Shown here: positions 1 to 8,614 of the stretch, in pieces
Layout of the letters: each line of letters begins with the position of its first letter
Numbering within the stretch: the stretch's first letter is position 1
Source: Paenibacillus rhizosphaerae
Lineage (GTDB): Bacteria > Bacillota > Bacilli > Paenibacillales > Paenibacillaceae
Direction: 5' to 3'
Length of the DNA stretch: 64,000 nucleotides
Assembly (NCBI RefSeq): GCF_014192015.1
Contig: NZ_JACHXJ010000007.1
Coordinates: 283,193 to 347,192 of the forward strand
Program-made: the position numbers and the translations under genes
The notes under the pieces: model-generated
Databases searched by the model: none
The model's input: the letters and a program-made list of their open reading frames with translations, nothing else
What the model was told of the DNA's origin: nothing

Positions 1-123
1 CTCGTCCTCCAGCTTGGTAATTTTGCGCGAGAGGGCGGGCTGGGACAAATTCAGCAGCTTCGAGGCCTTGTTCAGACTCGACTGCTCCACCACCGTGGCG
101 AATACATCCAAATCTTCAAACAT
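1..123 (-). CDS. LysR-family transcriptional regulator, N-terminal part (window edge)
   Basis: Only the first 41 residues lie in the window. They form the winged helix-turn-helix of a LysR-type regulator: the segment LNKASKLLNLSQPALSRKI has the family's typical spacing, with the SQPALSRKI recognition helix. The gene runs off the left edge, so the effector domain is not visible. The start at 123 was chosen because GGAG lies 9 nt upstream; an in-frame ATG at 138 has no ribosome site. It is divergent from sdhCAB, an arrangement that would let it regulate that operon, but no operator was proven. Confidence 0.85.
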   Translation of the reverse strand, partial: MFEDLDVFATVVEQSSLNKASKLLNLSQPALSRKITKLEDE

Positions 124-174
124 GTCATTCATCTCCATGAAACTTTTGAACTGCGGCTGCTTGGGGTAAGATGG

Positions 175-239
175 TTATAGATGCGGTCTGTCTTCTATGG
201 ATGTACATCGATAAATGTTTTCTTTAGATATAAGAAAGA
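175..239 (+). repeat. Dispersed hairpin-rich repeat, partial copy 1
   Basis: The block GCGGTCTGTCTTC followed by an ATGTACATCGAT-like segment and a T-rich end matches the 3' half of the repeat at 246-337 and of the copy at 63416-63513. The 5' part of the unit is missing. It lies between the LysR gene and sdhC. A 67-residue reading frame that spans this and the next copy has no ribosome site and is a by-product of the repeat. Confidence 0.6.
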
Positions 240-245
240 ATATGC

Positions 246-337
246 TTCAGAGACTGAGCTTCCTTATATCGCAAGAAAAACTACCGCTAAACGCGGTCTG
301 GCTTCCTGGAATGTACGTCGATACATGTTTTTGTTAT
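246..337 (+). repeat. Dispersed hairpin-rich repeat, copy 2
   Basis: Nearly full-length copy: TTCAG, then CTGAGC, then TCGCAAGAAAAACT, CTAAACGCGGTCTG and CGTCGAT, ending in GTTTTTGTTAT. The same ordered blocks occur in the same orientation at 63416-63513. The AAGAAAAAC and GTTTTT ends can pair, and TGTA/TACA flank the CGTCGA loop, so it can fold as a hairpin. It sits directly upstream of the proposed sdh promoter. Confidence 0.7.
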
Positions 338-340
338 GCA

Positions 341-369
341 TTTACATTATAACGTTTAATAATTATATT
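341..369 (+). promoter_or_regulatory. Candidate sigma-A promoter for sdhCAB
   Basis: TTTACA (341-346) and TATATT (364-369) are separated by 17 bp, each one base from consensus. This would place the transcript start near 376 and give a leader of about 130 nt before sdhC. The site abuts the dispersed repeat. It is a sequence match only. Confidence 0.45.
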
Positions 370-506
370 GCAATTCCATTATAAGAAAAAAAAGAGTAAC
401 ATGAAAAGTGCCACAAGTTGTTCACAGGTTAGAAAAAGGGTGGCAAATGATGTCGAATAATGAATTATGAAAACGTTGTACTATGAAGAAAGGGGCACGT
501 CAATTT

Positions 507-1175
507 ATGAAAGGTTACTATGCCAGAAAGCTTCATTCGCTTCTTGGGGTCATTCCGCTCGCCTTGTTTTTCATCGAGCATGCCCTGACGAATTTTGGCG
601 CATTTGAGGGAGGGCCTGAGCGGTTTAACGCCGGCGTTAAATTGCTGAATGACCTTCCGCTTATTTTCGTCCTGGAGTGGGTGCTGATTTATCTTCCGCT
701 GATTTATCACGGCGTATACGGGCTGTATATCGCGTATCAGGCGAAACCGAACACCGGACGCTTCAATTATGAACGCAACTGGCGTTATCTATTGCAGCGG
801 ATTACCGGCGTCATTACGTTCGTATACATCATCTGGCACGTATTTGAAACCCGGTTTCAAATCACTCTCGGCAACGTGACGCACGAGGAGCTTGGCTCTC
901 TTATGCATGATATCGTGACACAGCCGGTATTCTTCATCCTCTATCTGATCGGCGTCGTATCCGCGTCCTTCCACTTTGCGAACGGACTCTGGTCGTTCCT
1001 GGTCGCATGGGGAATCACTGTCGGGCCGCGCGCACAGCGGGTATCCTCGTATGTATGCATGACGCTGTTCGTCGTGGTAGCTTTGCTGTTTATTTTGTCC
1101 CTGGTCGCATTCCGCAGAGCGGAATTCCAGGAAGCATCGGTATGGATTGATACCGTGAAGTCAGTTTTAAGTTAA
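507..1175 (+). CDS. sdhC: Succinate dehydrogenase cytochrome b558 subunit
   Basis: This is the membrane anchor of complex II; it carries haem b and passes electrons from SdhB to menaquinone. The 222-residue protein has about five hydrophobic segments and the family's histidines in LHSLLGVIP, EHALTN, YHGVYG, WHVFETR and FHFANGLWSF contexts. It aligns by eye with Bacillus SdhC (about 200 residues). The start at 507 (MKGYYARKLHSLLG) was preferred to 483 because AAAGGGG lies just upstream of it and inside the longer frame. It is the first gene of sdhCAB; sdhA follows after 15 nt. Confidence 0.95.
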   Translation: MKGYYARKLHSLLGVIPLALFFIEHALTNFGAFEGGPERFNAGVKLLNDLPLIFVLEWVLIYLPLIYHGVYGLYIAYQAKPNTGRFNYERNWRYLLQRITGVITFVYIIWHVFETRFQITLGNVTHEELGSLMHDIVTQPVFFILYLIGVVSASFHFANGLWSFLVAWGITVGPRAQRVSSYVCMTLFVVVALLFILSLVAFRRAEFQEASVWIDTVKSVLS

Positions 1176-1190
1176 GGAGAGTGAGCAGGC

Positions 1191-2936
1191 ATGGCAACAT
1201 CTAATATTATTATCGTGGGCGGCGGTCTGGCAGGTCTGATGGCCACCATCAAGGCAGCGGAAGCAGGCGTCCATGTTCACTTGTTTTCTTTGGTCCCGGT
1301 CAAAAGATCGCACTCCGTGTGCGCGCAGGGCGGTATCAATGGTGCCGTCAATACGAAGGGCGAGGGCGACTCGCCATGGGTTCACTTTGACGATACCGTG
1401 TACGGCGGGGACTTCCTCGCCAACCAGCCGCCGGTCAAGGCGATGTGCGAGGCAGCGCCTGGCATCATCCACCTGATGGACCGGATGGGCGTGATGTTCA
1501 ACCGTACGCCGGAAGGACTGCTCGATTTCCGCCGTTTCGGGGGAACGAAGCATCACCGTACGGCGTTTGCCGGCGCAACGACCGGACAGCAGCTGCTGTA
1601 CGCACTCGACGAGCAGGTGCGCCGCCACGAAACGGAAGGCCTCGTCTCGAAGCATGAGCACTGGGAATTCCTGCAGGCGGTCATCGATGACGAAGGCATC
1701 TGCCGCGGCATCTGCGCGCAGGATCTGCGCACGATGGAGATTCATACGTTCCAGGCGGACGCGGTTATTCTCGCCAGCGGCGGACCGGGGATCATTTTCG
1801 GCAAAACGACCAACTCGGTCATCAATACCGGCACCGCGGCCAGCGCCGTGTACCAGCAGGGCGTTCATTACGCCAACGGCGAATTCATCCAGATTCACCC
1901 GACAGCGATTCCGGGCGACGACAAGCTGCGCCTGATGTCCGAATCGGCCCGCGGTGAAGGCGGACGGATCTGGACGTACAAAGACGGCAAGCCTTGGTAC
2001 TTCCTTGAAGAGAAGTATCCGGCCTACGGTAACCTGGTGCCGCGTGACATTGCGACCCGCGAAATTTTCGACGTGTGCGTCAATCAGGGGCTCGGCGTCA
2101 ACGGGGAGAACATGGTTTACCTTGACCTGTCCCATAAAGATCCGAAGGAGCTGGACGTCAAGCTTGGCGGCATTATCGAAATCTATGAAAAATTCGTCGG
2201 CGACGATCCGCGCAAGCTTCCGATGAAGATCTTCCCGGCGGTTCACTATTCCATGGGCGGTATGTGGGTCGATTACAACCAAATGACCAACATTCCGGGC
2301 CTGTTTGCAGCCGGCGAATGCGATTACCAATACCATGGGGCCAACCGTCTCGGAGCCAACTCGCTCGTATCGGCGATCTTCGGCGGCATGGTGGCCGGAC
2401 CGAAAGCCGTGGAATACATCAAGGGAATGAAGAAATCCGCAGCCGATGTGCCTTCGAGCGTATACGAACGCTACAAGAAGCAGCAGACGGACAAATACGA
2501 AGGCATCCTGAAAATGAACGGCACGGAGAATGCGTACGGGCTTCATAAAGAGCTCGGCGATATCATGACAGCCAATATGACGGTGGTCCGTTACAATAAG
2601 AAGCTGGAAGAAACGATCGGCAAAATCAAGGAACTGAAACAGCGTTACAAGAACATCAACGTTAACGACACATCGCGCTGGAACAATCCGGGCGCCTCGT
2701 TTACCCGCCAGCTGTGGAACATGCTGGAGCTGGCCGAGGCGATGACGCTTGGGGCGCTGCTCCGCAACGAGAGCCGCGGGGCCCACTACAAGCCGGAATT
2801 CCCGGACCGCAACGACGAGGAGTTCCTGAAGACGACCAAAGCGACGTGGACACCGGATGGTCCGCAAATTTCTTATGAAGCAGTGGATGTATCGCTGATC
2901 CCTCCACGGATCCGTGACTACTCCAAAGACAAGTAA
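1191..2936 (+). CDS. sdhA: Succinate dehydrogenase flavoprotein subunit
   Basis: This is the catalytic subunit that oxidises succinate to fumarate with covalently bound FAD. The 581-residue protein begins with the dinucleotide fold GGGLAGLMATIKAAEAG. The flavin-attachment and quinone-fumarate reductase signature RSHSVCAQGGINGAVN follows at about residues 45-58, with substrate-domain signatures such as HPTAIPG and SESARGEGGR, and a C-terminal helical domain. The length matches Bacillus SdhA (586). A ribosome site AAGGAG lies after the sdhC stop. It is the second gene of sdhCAB. Confidence 0.97.
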   Translation: MATSNIIIVGGGLAGLMATIKAAEAGVHVHLFSLVPVKRSHSVCAQGGINGAVNTKGEGDSPWVHFDDTVYGGDFLANQPPVKAMCEAAPGIIHLMDRMGVMFNRTPEGLLDFRRFGGTKHHRTAFAGATTGQQLLYALDEQVRRHETEGLVSKHEHWEFLQAVIDDEGICRGICAQDLRTMEIHTFQADAVILASGGPGIIFGKTTNSVINTGTAASAVYQQGVHYANGEFIQIHPTAIPGDDKLRLMSESARGEGGRIWTYKDGKPWYFLEEKYPAYGNLVPRDIATREIFDVCVNQGLGVNGENMVYLDLSHKDPKELDVKLGGIIEIYEKFVGDDPRKLPMKIFPAVHYSMGGMWVDYNQMTNIPGLFAAGECDYQYHGANRLGANSLVSAIFGGMVAGPKAVEYIKGMKKSAADVPSSVYERYKKQQTDKYEGILKMNGTENAYGLHKELGDIMTANMTVVRYNKKLEETIGKIKELKQRYKNINVNDTSRWNNPGASFTRQLWNMLELAEAMTLGALLRNESRGAHYKPEFPDRNDEEFLKTTKATWTPDGPQISYEAVDVSLIPPRIRDYSKDK

Positions 2937-2952
2937 AGAAGGGGGATTTGAC

Positions 2953-3717
2953 ATGGCGGAAGCAACTGCATCTTCCAAAAAAGTGAAGTTTATGATTACC
3001 CGTCAGGACGGCCCGGACGCTGCTGCCTATACCGAGGAGTTCGAGCTTCCGTACCGCCCGGGAATGAACGTGATCAGCGCGCTGATGGAAATTCAGCGCA
3101 ATCCGGTCAACGCCAAAGGTGAAAAGATCGCCCCGGTATGTTGGGAATCCAACTGTCTGGAAGAGGTGTGCGGCGCGTGCTCGATGGTGATCAACGGCAA
3201 GCCGCGCCAAGCGTGTGCGGCGCTGATCGATAAGCTGGAACAGCCGATCCGGATTCAGCCGATGAAGACATTCCCGGTCGTGCGCGACCTCGTCATCGAC
3301 CGCAGCCGGATGTTTACCGCGCTCAAGCGGGTGAAAGCCTGGGTTCCGATCGACGGTACGTACGATCTCGGCCCAGGGCCGCGGATGGCGGAGAAGAAGC
3401 GTCAGTGGGCTTATGAGCTGTCCAAGTGCATGACCTGCGGCGTCTGCCTGGAGTCCTGCCCGAACGTGAACGACAAAACCGACTTCATCGGGCCGGCGGC
3501 GATTTCCCAGGTTCGCCTGTTTAACTCCCATCCAACGGGTGAAATGAACAAGGAAGAACGCCTGGAAGCGCTGATGCAGGACGGCGGCATCGAAGGCTGC
3601 GGCAACTCGCAGAACTGCGTGCGCTCCTGCCCGAAAGGCATTCCGTTGACCACATCGATCGCGGAAATGAACAAGCAAACCACCAAGCACATGTTCAAGC
3701 AGTGGCTGGGTGTATAA
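2953..3717 (+). CDS. sdhB: Succinate dehydrogenase iron-sulfur subunit
   Basis: This subunit transfers electrons from FAD to the membrane anchor. The 254-residue protein carries the 2Fe-2S ligands in CWESNCLEEVCGACSM plus a later Cys, the 4Fe-4S motif CMTCGVCLESCP, and the 3Fe-4S region with CGNSQNCVRSCPKG. The start at 2953 was chosen over 2914 because AAGGGGG precedes it at normal spacing and the longer frame would run back into sdhA. It closes the operon and is followed by a terminator hairpin. Confidence 0.97.
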   Translation: MAEATASSKKVKFMITRQDGPDAAAYTEEFELPYRPGMNVISALMEIQRNPVNAKGEKIAPVCWESNCLEEVCGACSMVINGKPRQACAALIDKLEQPIRIQPMKTFPVVRDLVIDRSRMFTALKRVKAWVPIDGTYDLGPGPRMAEKKRQWAYELSKCMTCGVCLESCPNVNDKTDFIGPAAISQVRLFNSHPTGEMNKEERLEALMQDGGIEGCGNSQNCVRSCPKGIPLTTSIAEMNKQTTKHMFKQWLGV

Positions 3718-3733
3718 ATTAAAGTAATCCATC

Positions 3734-3777
3734 ATCCCCTTGTCAGCGGACAGCTTTTCGCCGGCAAGGGGATTTTT
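3734..3777 (+). terminator. Intrinsic terminator of sdhCAB
   Basis: Nine-base arms ATCCCCTTG / CAAGGGGAT are followed by a run of T, 16 nt after the sdhB stop. Confidence 0.85.
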
Positions 3778-3886
3778 GGTATGCGGGAGGATGCGTCCAA
3801 GCCTTGTGGCGGGGGTAATCTAACAATAACTACTTCTAAAACTTTACAGGCAGAAGTCGTGCAGGGAGAATGGAGGAGGATGACTC

Positions 3887-4525
3887 ATGTCTTGGTGGAT
3901 GTGGGTGCTCAATATTGCCGGGTTGATTGTCCTGATTGCAGTGTTTTACGGATTGGAGAAAAAATGGACGAGCAAGGCGATTCTGCTCGGCCCAATCCTC
4001 ATTTACGTTCTGGTCTCCCTGGAGGATCTGGTCGGCTGGATCGACCTTTCCCGGGTCGTTCCGGGACCAGGCGGGATGCGGGCCTTGATTCTGATCTTCT
4101 GTCTGAGCTCGGTTATCTTCTACGTGCTGTATATTTTCAACCGGATTGCGGAGTCGGCGCTGAAAAAGGAAGTGCAGCTCAAAACCGTCATTACGCGGAT
4201 TAGCATGGCCACTTTGACCTGCATCCTATTTTTTACCGTCATCTACACGTCGATATACAAGCTTTTTGGCCATAACAGCTTCGACGGCAAAAATATCGGC
4301 TACGATCTGCTGAGTCAGCTAATCTCCTTCCTGTATTTTAGCGTCGCAACGTTTGCGACCGTCGGTTACGGGGATATCACGCCAATCGATAACACCTCCA
4401 GAGTTGCCGTCGTGATGGAGATCGCCTTCAGTTTTATTACGGTGGCCTATGCGCTGTCGATGCTGAGCGTGTTCCGGAAAATTTTCAAGGAAGGCCCGGA
4501 GGGCGCAGGTCAGGAGGAAGTGTAA
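3887..4525 (+). CDS. Two-pore-domain-like potassium channel family protein
   Basis: Likely a K+-conducting membrane channel. The 212-residue protein has hydrophobic segments at about 5-21, 31-47, 66-85 and 104-124, then a pore loop with the K+ selectivity filter TVGYGD at 158-163, and a final segment at about 172-193. This is the Ion_trans_2 arrangement preceded by extra helices. There is no cytoplasmic RCK/TrkA domain, so gating ligands cannot be predicted. A ribosome site GGAGGAGG lies 6-7 nt upstream. It stands alone between sdhB and a phosphoesterase gene. Confidence 0.88.
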   Translation: MSWWMWVLNIAGLIVLIAVFYGLEKKWTSKAILLGPILIYVLVSLEDLVGWIDLSRVVPGPGGMRALILIFCLSSVIFYVLYIFNRIAESALKKEVQLKTVITRISMATLTCILFFTVIYTSIYKLFGHNSFDGKNIGYDLLSQLISFLYFSVATFATVGYGDITPIDNTSRVAVVMEIAFSFITVAYALSMLSVFRKIFKEGPEGAGQEEV

Positions 4526-4707
4526 CCTTTCCGGCAACCATGCCCGGACTTACACAGATGCCAGTTCGGCATATCCTTTGAACAGCAGCGTTGTCCCGGG
4601 CCGGTGCGCCGTCTCCGGCGGGCTGATCCGTATGGCTGGAAGACCAGCGGCTTGAAGGATATAATAGGGGAAAGTCCTATTCTATTCCAATACAGGAGGC
4701 CGCCTGC

Positions 4708-5622
4708 ATGAAAAATACGCCGCATCCGGAAACGGGAAATCGGCAGGATGCAGCCCAGCCGGAGCTGCCCGGCAGCCGGCTCACCCGCAGGCAATTTTTG
4801 AAGCGCGGCGTCACCCTAGCGGCCGGAGCGGGATTGCTGACAGGGGCCTACGCGTGGTTGTGGGAGCCGCAGCAGCTGGATACCGTGTACCGGACCCTCG
4901 TATGTCCGCGGCTGCCGGCGGCTTTTCACAACATGAAAGTCGTCCATTTCAGCGATGCGCATCTCGGGTTTCACACCCGGAAGAAGCACATCGAGCATCT
5001 GGTCGCGGCCATTCGCAGGGAGGCTCCTGAGCTGATCTGCTTTACCGGAGATATCATTGATTCGAGTGCGGAAGCGATGAACGAGTATATTCCTCTGCTC
5101 GCTTCAATCGAAGCTCCTCTAGGCAAATTTGCGGTGCTCGGCAATCACGATTTTTGTGGAGGAAGCGGCAAGGATGTGAGCCAAAAGCTGCAGGTGGCCG
5201 GCTTTCGGGTCTTGCAGAACGGCAACCAGCTCCTGAATCGGGGCGGACAATCCATCGCGGTGGTCGGTTTAGATGACTGGCTGCACGGATTTCCCGATCC
5301 GCAGAAGGGAAGATCAGGCATTCCGGACGACATGTTCACCTTACTCCTGATGCATGAGCCGGACTACGCCGGTAACGCGGCCCTGTTTCCTTTCGATCTG
5401 CAGTTGTCCGGGCACAGTCATGGCGGACAGGTCCGCCTGCCTCTGCTTGGTGCGCTGATGACGCCTCCGGGATCCAAACGCTACGTTATGGGTATGTACG
5501 AAGTGGGAGAACGCCGAATGCCGCTGTATGTCAACCGGGGGATCGGCGAGACCCATCTTCCCGTCCGCTTGTTGTGCAGGCCGGAGCTTACCGTCTTCAC
5601 CCTGCAGTCTGGCGCCCGTTAG
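4708..5622 (+). CDS. Metallophosphoesterase with Tat signal (YkuE-like)
   Basis: Predicted exported metal-dependent phosphoesterase. The N-terminus has a twin-arginine signal, TRRQFLKRG (26-34), followed by a hydrophobic stretch. Calcineurin-like motifs follow: DAH (83-85), GD (114-115), GNHD (about 144-147) and GHSHGG (about 236-241). The length of 304 and this order fit the YkuE branch, some of whose members act on wall or lipid precursors; the substrate here is unknown. A ribosome site CAGGAGG lies upstream. It is monocistronic or leads into the GNAT gene 60 nt downstream. Confidence 0.88.
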   Translation: MKNTPHPETGNRQDAAQPELPGSRLTRRQFLKRGVTLAAGAGLLTGAYAWLWEPQQLDTVYRTLVCPRLPAAFHNMKVVHFSDAHLGFHTRKKHIEHLVAAIRREAPELICFTGDIIDSSAEAMNEYIPLLASIEAPLGKFAVLGNHDFCGGSGKDVSQKLQVAGFRVLQNGNQLLNRGGQSIAVVGLDDWLHGFPDPQKGRSGIPDDMFTLLLMHEPDYAGNAALFPFDLQLSGHSHGGQVRLPLLGALMTPPGSKRYVMGMYEVGERRMPLYVNRGIGETHLPVRLLCRPELTVFTLQSGAR

Positions 5623-5682
5623 ACAAGCCGGCAACGATTCGAATCAAAATAAGGGAATCAAGCGAAGGAGGGGGAGAAGAGC

Positions 5683-6312
5683 GTGCTGAATGAGGACACA
5701 CAATCGCCAATGCCCTTGCTGAAGGGCAGCCGTCTGATGATGAAACCGATCGAGCCGCAGGACTCGCCGAGACTGCTGGATATCCTGGCAGACCCCCAGG
5801 TGATCAAATACGTGACCCAGGGCTCCTTCTTCAGCTTTGCCCGCTCGCGGCGCATCGCCTCGGAGCTGCTGAGCACCGGCCGCAGGGATTCGCTGCACAT
5901 GGGCATTTGGCTTCATGGCGAGCGCGAGCTGGCCGGCGTGGTGTCGATGCAGCATTGGCGTGAGGAGAAGCGCGATGCCATGATCGGCTATATGCTCGCG
6001 AAAGCGTATTGGGGCAGGGGAATTGCCACCGAAGCGCTTGGTTTGATGCTGGATTATGCCTTCACCGAGCTGAAATTGCTGCACATCGAAGGCAGATGCC
6101 ATGCGGTCAACACAGCGTCGGCCAGGGTCATGCAAAAAAACGGAATGCAGCTCAGCCGTACCTTTCAGCATAGACGCATGTTTTTTGCCGCACCGATCGA
6201 GATGATGGTGTACGCTCATAGCGACCGTACATATGATGAATACCGGAAGGGATTGCAGCTTCAAGCAAGCCAGGAGAACGCGCCGAGTCTGCAATCATAT
6301 GAAATCAGGTAA
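5683..6312 (+). CDS. GNAT family N-acetyltransferase (RimJ/RimL type)
   Basis: Acetyl-CoA-dependent acyl transferase of unknown substrate. The 209-residue protein starts RLMMKPIEPQDSPRLLDILAD, typical of RimJ/RimL-like enzymes. It has the acetyl-CoA loop region GYMLAKAYWGRGIATEALGL at about 104-123 and the C-terminal NTASARVMQKNGM segment. Translation starts at GTG 5683 behind AAGGAGGGGG. A terminator follows at 6414-6443. Confidence 0.85.
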   Translation: MLNEDTQSPMPLLKGSRLMMKPIEPQDSPRLLDILADPQVIKYVTQGSFFSFARSRRIASELLSTGRRDSLHMGIWLHGERELAGVVSMQHWREEKRDAMIGYMLAKAYWGRGIATEALGLMLDYAFTELKLLHIEGRCHAVNTASARVMQKNGMQLSRTFQHRRMFFAAPIEMMVYAHSDRTYDEYRKGLQLQASQENAPSLQSYEIR

Positions 6313-6413
6313 GATTTGTAACATAAATGAAATATTGCTGTTATGGGACTCTAACAGAGACAGGGTAAACTTATTCACATGACCCCCTTTTTGAAAATAT
6401 AAATGATGTTCTG

Positions 6414-6443
6414 GGACCCGGATCGTGCGGGTTCATTTTTTTT
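6414..6443 (+). terminator. Intrinsic terminator after the GNAT gene
   Basis: Arms GACCCG (415-420) and CGGGTT (428-433) are followed by CA and eight T, about 100 nt after the GNAT stop. Confidence 0.6.
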
Positions 6444-6447
6444 GCCC

Positions 6448-6476
6448 AAAAAAAGAGGCTCCCTCAGAGGGGAACC
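6448..6476 (-). terminator. Intrinsic terminator of hisJ, overlapping its stop codon
   Basis: On the minus strand GGTTCCC and GGGAGCC form a 7-bp stem around the hisJ stop, followed by seven T. The hairpin's left arm is the last codons of the gene. Confidence 0.8.
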
Positions 6477-7273
6477 ACCTTTTTGTCTTTGCCCTTGTAA
6501 TACACCCATTCCTGGAATCCGATGTCCTTGAGGCGCCGGGCCACTTCGTCCCGCTCGTCTCCGACCCTTCCAGGAACATGAGCGTCCGAGCCGAAAGTGA
6601 CGTCCACGCCGTAATGGAGCGCCCGCTCGAGGATGGCGTCCGCCGGGTACCAGCCGCCGCTGAGCTTCGTTTTGCCCGATGTATTGATTTCGATCGCGAT
6701 TCCGCACTCGGCAATGGTCTGCAGCGTTTCGTCGATGACCTTGTCAGCGGGAATATCGGAGAAGGCCGGGAAGTTGCCTTTCATCGCGTCAATATGTCCA
6801 AGGATTTGAAACATGCCGCTTCGGGCGGAGTCCTGGATCAGCCGGTAGTACTCCTCCTTCACTCGAATGCGCTCCTGATCGGACAAACCCTTCCAGCGGT
6901 TTTTGTTAAAGATGCTGACGCCGCCCACGCTATGTACCGAGCCGATGATATAGTCAAACGGAACATCCGCAAGAACCTTCCTGTATGTTTCGGCATGCTC
7001 CGGAAAAAAGTCGGATTCGATGCCGAGCAGCACGTCGATGCGCCCCTCGTATTCCTTTTTCAAGTCAAGCACTTCCTGCACATAATGCTGAAGCTCTGAT
7101 TTGCCCATGGCGATGCGCGGAAACGCCCGGTCCTCTTTCTCTCCAAAATAGGGGGTGTGGTCCGAAATGCCGATGACTTGGAGTCCGGCGTCCAGCGCCG
7201 CTTCCACGTAATCCCGGATATTGCCGTCGGCATGTCCGCAGCGGAAGTGATGGGTATGCAGATCGAATTTCAT
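6464..7273 (-). CDS. hisJ: Histidinol-phosphatase, PHP family
   Basis: Hydrolyses histidinol phosphate in histidine synthesis. The 269-residue PHP-fold protein carries metal-binding motifs in order: DLHTHHFRCGHADG at 4-17, SDHTPYF, GIESDFFPEH, GSVHSVGG, LGHIDAMKG, EINTSG and FGSDAHVPGRVG. This matches the Bacillus HisJ/HisK family. The start at 7273 follows AAGGAGGAG at good spacing; an upstream TTG would put that site inside the gene. It stands apart from any his operon. The PHP fold also serves other phosphatases, so substrate is by family. Confidence 0.85.
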   Translation of the reverse strand: MKFDLHTHHFRCGHADGNIRDYVEAALDAGLQVIGISDHTPYFGEKEDRAFPRIAMGKSELQHYVQEVLDLKKEYEGRIDVLLGIESDFFPEHAETYRKVLADVPFDYIIGSVHSVGGVSIFNKNRWKGLSDQERIRVKEEYYRLIQDSARSGMFQILGHIDAMKGNFPAFSDIPADKVIDETLQTIAECGIAIEINTSGKTKLSGGWYPADAILERALHYGVDVTFGSDAHVPGRVGDERDEVARRLKDIGFQEWVYYKGKDKKVVPL

Positions 7274-7326
7274 ATCGTACTCCTCCTTGTTCAATAATCG
7301 TTGGAATAAAAGGTCTGCGGGCGGGT

Positions 7327-8229
7327 TTACTCCGAGCTGATGAAGTTCGTTTCCGGCATGCCTTTCAGGTCGCTCAGAAATTGCTGCATCGCCGAGTTCA
7401 GGTATTTGCCGGACTTGTAAATGACGCCGACGGGATGGCTCACTTCCAGTTCGGTCAGCGGAATAATCTTCAGTGTGCCGAGGCGGAGCTCGCTCGCGAC
7501 CGACTGCTTGGACATGATCGCCGCGCCGAGGTCGATTTCGACCATTCGCTTGATTTCTTCACTGCTGGACAGTTCCATGACAACATTGGGTTCGATTCCG
7601 TGCTTTTTTAAAATATCATCGGCAAACCGTCTGCCCACCGTATCGGGAGACAGCAGGATGAGGGGCGTTTCGCGGAGGACATCGATCGTGACGGCCGTCT
7701 TCCGGGCAAGCGGATGGCGCGGGGAGACGATCAGCTCGAACGTGTCATAATACAGAACCGACGTCATCAAATTGGGGTTGCGCTCGATCAGATAACCCAG
7801 GCCCACATCGATCTGTCCGTTCTCCACGCTGGTGTAAATCTGGGAAGAAGCCATGGACATGATAGAGGTTTTGATGAGTGGAAACTGGTTCTGGAAATAA
7901 GAAAGTACCCTTGGTAAAATTTGTATGGCTATCGAAGTGGTGGTTCCGAGCACGATGTGTCCCTGCGGCGTTTGATCCAGGTCGTACAGGCGCTCCTTCA
8001 GCTCCTCCACAATGGCCAGAATCCGTTCGGCATGGCTGAGAAACACTTCTCCGCGGTCGGTCAGCGTGACGGGCTGATTCCGGTCCACGAGCACCGTCTT
8101 GAACTCGTCCTCCAGACTTTTGATCTGGGCAGACACAGCCGGCTGGGTCAGGTTGAGCAGCTCTCCGGCCTTGCGGAAGCTCATGGTTTTCGAGATGGTA
8201 ATCAGGGTCTCCAATTGGCTAATGTTCAT
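7327..8229 (-). CDS. LysR-family transcriptional regulator
   Basis: The 300-residue protein begins with the LysR winged helix (MNISQLETLITISKTMSFRK, then LNLTQPAVSAQIKSLE). A periplasmic-binding-like effector domain follows, with GTTTSIAIQILPRVL at its start. In general organisation it resembles CysL/CbbR/CcpC-type regulators, but the effector and targets are unknown. A ribosome site AAGGAGG lies 8 nt upstream. It lies on the same strand as hisJ, 53 nt away, and is divergent from the cheX region. Confidence 0.88.
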   Translation of the reverse strand: MNISQLETLITISKTMSFRKAGELLNLTQPAVSAQIKSLEDEFKTVLVDRNQPVTLTDRGEVFLSHAERILAIVEELKERLYDLDQTPQGHIVLGTTTSIAIQILPRVLSYFQNQFPLIKTSIMSMASSQIYTSVENGQIDVGLGYLIERNPNLMTSVLYYDTFELIVSPRHPLARKTAVTIDVLRETPLILLSPDTVGRRFADDILKKHGIEPNVVMELSSSEEIKRMVEIDLGAAIMSKQSVASELRLGTLKIIPLTELEVSHPVGVIYKSGKYLNSAMQQFLSDLKGMPETNFISSE

Positions 8230-8392
8230 GCATTTCCTCCTTCGGCGTTGATGGCTGCCGGCAAGCAGATCAGTTCGAACAAGTGTATCCTTTCATTATA
8301 TGGGATTCCGGAAGTCAGGGCAACGCGGGCGGATGCAGCCGATGGTTCGTTTTATTTTTGGAAAAAGCAATCTACAAAATTCGCCACGGTCT

Positions 8393-8419
8393 TCAAAATT
8401 GCTCCGGAAGTACCGATAT
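8393..8419 (+). promoter_or_regulatory. Candidate sigma-D (motility) promoter
   Basis: TCAAA and CCGATAT are separated by 15 bp, close to the Bacillus sigma-D pattern TAAA-N14-16-GCCGATAT. It points toward cheX, about 190 nt downstream. A chemotaxis gene under the motility sigma factor would make sense, but the leader would be long. Confidence 0.4.
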
Positions 8420-8570
8420 AGATAAAGGGAATCATCCCGGTTTTCTTTCTTGAATAGGAAAGATGGCGTATATATAAGGGTATTTATACCCTGGATTGAA
8501 GACGTTTCATGAATTTTTCGTGATTTATTCCAGGGTTTAAAGTATAATTATTCCAATGGTAATGGGACTT

Positions 8571-8586
8571 TTGGGACATGTCCCAA
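8571..8586. promoter_or_regulatory. Perfect 16-bp palindrome upstream of cheX
   Basis: TTGGGACATGTCCCAA is a perfect inverted repeat 28 bp before the cheX start and about 23 bp after a TATAAT box. The position suits an operator. The binding protein is unknown. Confidence 0.4.
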
Positions 8587-8614
8587 CCTGTTGTGAAAGG
8601 GGCAGTAATTACAT

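Larger units (their letters stand above)
8230..8614. other. Intergenic region between lysR and cheX
   Basis: About 385 bp with no credible gene. It holds the candidate sigma-D promoter (8393-8419), a TATAAT box at 8543-8548 with only a weak -35, and the palindrome at 8571-8586. Base composition is more AT-rich near cheX. Confidence 0.6.

Noticed and set aside
181..384. 67-residue open frame upstream of sdhC
   Set aside because: It has no ribosome site and its translation follows the dispersed repeat copies; the repeat explains it.
1167..2978. 603-residue open frame antisense to sdhA
   Set aside because: It is a mirror frame of a high-GC conserved gene; no ribosome site, no family content.
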